NCBI GenBank assembly: GCA_015067945.1
Contig: SVLM01000012.1
Span: 1 to 53,045 of the forward strand
Length of the DNA stretch: 53,045 nt
DNA from: Oscillospiraceae bacterium
GTDB taxonomy: Bacteria; Bacillota; Clostridia; Oscillospirales; Oscillospiraceae
Direction: 5' to 3'
Shown: one piece after another, positions 51,863 through 53,045 of the stretch
How positions within the stretch are numbered: the first letter of the stretch is position 1
Layout of the letters: every line of letters starts with the position of its first letter
Position numbers and translations under genes: made by a program
Notes under the pieces: model-generated
Told to the model about the DNA's origin: nothing
What the model saw: the letters and a program-made list of their open reading frames with translations, nothing else
The model's database searches: none

Positions 51863-53045
51863 TTAGTCTTTCTTCTTCTTAATGACCAGCACGCCAGCGC
51901 CTGCAGCTACCATCAGTGCAACCGCAACACCGACACCCACATCGCCTGTTTCGGGGTTGACATAGCCGCCGAAACCAGTGGTATTGGTCTCAAGCTTATC
52001 TGCATTAGTAGTGCCCAGCATATTCAACTCGACGCCATCGTCGCCGGTGAAGGTCAGCTTGGAAGCATACATCTCATAGACATCCTCAGTACGGATGGAG
52101 AAGCCACCAGCCACATTGATCCGGCTCTGAGTATCCAGCCAGTTCAGGATGACCTTGCCGTCGACCTTTGCGATCAGACGAACGCCGCCGTCTTCATTGA
52201 TAGCGGAGAACTCATATTCATGCTCGGTAGCCCACAGAGCCTTGCGGCTGCCTGCTGCCTCTTCCATAGCAGTCAGAGTCCAACGAGTATCTTCATAACC
52301 GGGGACGCTTGCATACTGATCGTCACAGGTGTAGAAAATGTCAGCACCATTGTAACGGACATGAGTTGCCGTGTTATCGATCATGATCCAGTAGCCGGTG
52401 TTAGCGCCATCCCAAGGATTACCCAAGCTTTCAGCGCGCAGAGACACCCAAATCTGGCTCTTATTGTAGTTGTCAGTGGGGCTATTCAGACGAGCAGTAA
52501 ACTTAATGGTCTGGTTCTTGGCGCTGACAGCAGAAGAACCCCAGTACAGAATCTCGCCAGTAGCAGAAGGCTTATAGAGCAGGCCGGTCTTCTCGGTGGG
52601 CTTCTCGGTGGGCTCCTCGGTGGGCTCAACAGTGGGCTCGACGGTAGGCTCAACGGTAGGCTCAACGGTAGGCTCAACGGTAGGCTCGACAGAAGGCTCA
52701 GTGCTGGGCTCTTCGTCAGCCTCAGGAGCATCGGGGTTGACATAGCCACCGAAACCAGTAGTATTGGTGGACAGCTTGCCAACATTCTCGGTGCTGAACA
52801 TGTTCATCTCTACACCGTCATCGCCGGTGAAGCTCAAATCGGTAGCATACAGTTCGTAGACATCCTCAGTACGGATGGAGAAGCCACCAGCCACATTAAC
52901 AGTGCTGTTGGTGTCCAACCAGTTCAGAATGACTCTGTCATCGACCTTTGCGATCAGACGAACGCCGCCGTCTTCATTGATAGCGGAGAACTCATATTCG
53001 TGCTCGGCGGTCCACAGAGCCTTACGGCTACCAGCAGCCTCTTCC
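51863..53045 (-). CDS. Wall-anchored repeat surface protein, 5' end outside the window
   Basis: The reading frame is open through the right edge of the window, so the N-terminus is missing. The visible 393 residues hold the end of one lectin-like domain, a Pro/Thr/Glu/Val linker built from PTVE units, and a complete second domain from LLYKPSATGEILYWGSS to TGFGGY. The C-terminus has the sorting-signal shape NPETG, a hydrophobic segment and KKKKD, so it is probably covalently anchored by a sortase. The domains match those of the adjacent 805-residue protein, but the anchor type differs. An internal TTG at 52918 is only a leucine codon. Confidence 0.82.
   Translation of the reverse strand, partial: EEAAGSRKALWTAEHEYEFSAINEDGGVRLIAKVDDRVILNWLDTNSTVNVAGGFSIRTEDVYELYATDLSFTGDDGVEMNMFSTENVGKLSTNTTGFGGYVNPDAPEADEEPSTEPSVEPTVEPTVEPTVEPTVEPTVEPTEEPTEKPTEKTGLLYKPSATGEILYWGSSAVSAKNQTIKFTARLNSPTDNYNKSQIWVSLRAESLGNPWDGANTGYWIMIDNTATHVRYNGADIFYTCDDQYASVPGYEDTRWTLTAMEEAAGSRKALWATEHEYEFSAINEDGGVRLIAKVDGKVILNWLDTQSRINVAGGFSIRTEDVYEMYASKLTFTGDDGVELNMLGTTNADKLETNTTGFGGYVNPETGDVGVGVAVALMVAAGAGVLVIKKKKD
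52591..52706 (-). repeat. 12-bp tandem repeats encoding the PTVE linker
   Basis: About nine imperfect 12-base units of the type GGCTCAACGGTA (plus strand) encode repeated Glu-Pro-Thr-Val or Glu-Pro-Thr-Glu in the surface-protein linker. Copy number is likely to vary by slippage. Confidence 0.75.

Noticed and set aside
52591..52706. Tandem repeats considered as a CRISPR array
   Set aside because: Units are 12 bases without spacers, lie in frame within a surface-protein gene and encode a regular linker.
52916..52918. Start codon for the last surface protein at 52918
   Set aside because: The codon is TTG inside the conserved NWLD motif of a repeat domain, and the frame continues open to the window edge.

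Overview
The window reads as chromosomal DNA of a Gram-positive, gut-type clostridium, probably of the Oscillospirales. The basis is a T-box-controlled methionyl-tRNA synthetase, a Firmicutes-style ethanolamine microcompartment operon, ruvCAB, a MoxR/DUF58/transglutaminase cluster, an S-layer-homology protein, an NPxTG-anchored surface protein, strong GGAGG ribosome sites and clostridial promoters. No rRNA, tRNA, CRISPR array or intact transposase was found. The genus cannot be named from sequence alone.

Layout. 0.1-6 kb: a small membrane-anchored protein of unknown function, a heterodimeric ABC exporter and a compact metal-dependent amidohydrolase. 6-8.35 kb: metG behind a T-box leader that carries an inserted palindromic repeat. 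8.4-19.3 kb: a minus-strand ethanolamine operon (eutG, eutA, pduL, a 132-residue orphan, eutN, eutH, eutB, eutC, eutL, eutE, eutM, eutT) broken in three places by inverted pairs of a two-hairpin dispersed repeat. 19.4-22.3 kb: a small membrane peptide, ruvC, ruvA, ruvB and a zinc-ribbon protein behind a perfect consensus promoter. 22.3-28.7 kb: transglutaminase, DUF58 and MoxR genes, an SLH-domain protein and an SDR oxidoreductase. 28.8-34.0 kb: one 1751-codon gene fusing an N-terminal TIR domain, a STAND/NTPase-like region with a degenerate P-loop, a long helical region and a complete-looking SecA-type motor. 34.1-35.1 kb: the first 12 codons of a tyrosine phosphatase gene cut off at what looks like the end of an integrative element, followed by about 800 bp of remnant sequence. 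35.1-53.0 kb: a minus-strand carbohydrate region with xylA, xylB, two PfkB kinases, D-lyxose isomerase, two GH38 alpha-mannosidases, a YesL-like membrane protein, a glycosidase-like lipoprotein and two repeat-bearing surface proteins, the last running off the window.

How the genes work together. The eut genes suffice for import of ethanolamine, B12-dependent deamination inside a protein shell, conversion of acetaldehyde to acetyl-CoA/acetyl-phosphate or ethanol, and cofactor adenylation and reactivation; no eut regulator is visible. In the carbohydrate region the alpha-mannosidases could release mannose, which a lyxose/mannose isomerase could turn into fructose for the adjacent fructokinase. 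That is an isomerase-first route inferred from gene content.

The TIR/SecA fusion is the best candidate for an undescribed system. It stands alone behind a perfect TTGACA-17-TATAAT promoter, beside an element scar, and combines a likely NAD-cleaving signalling domain with a protein-translocase motor.
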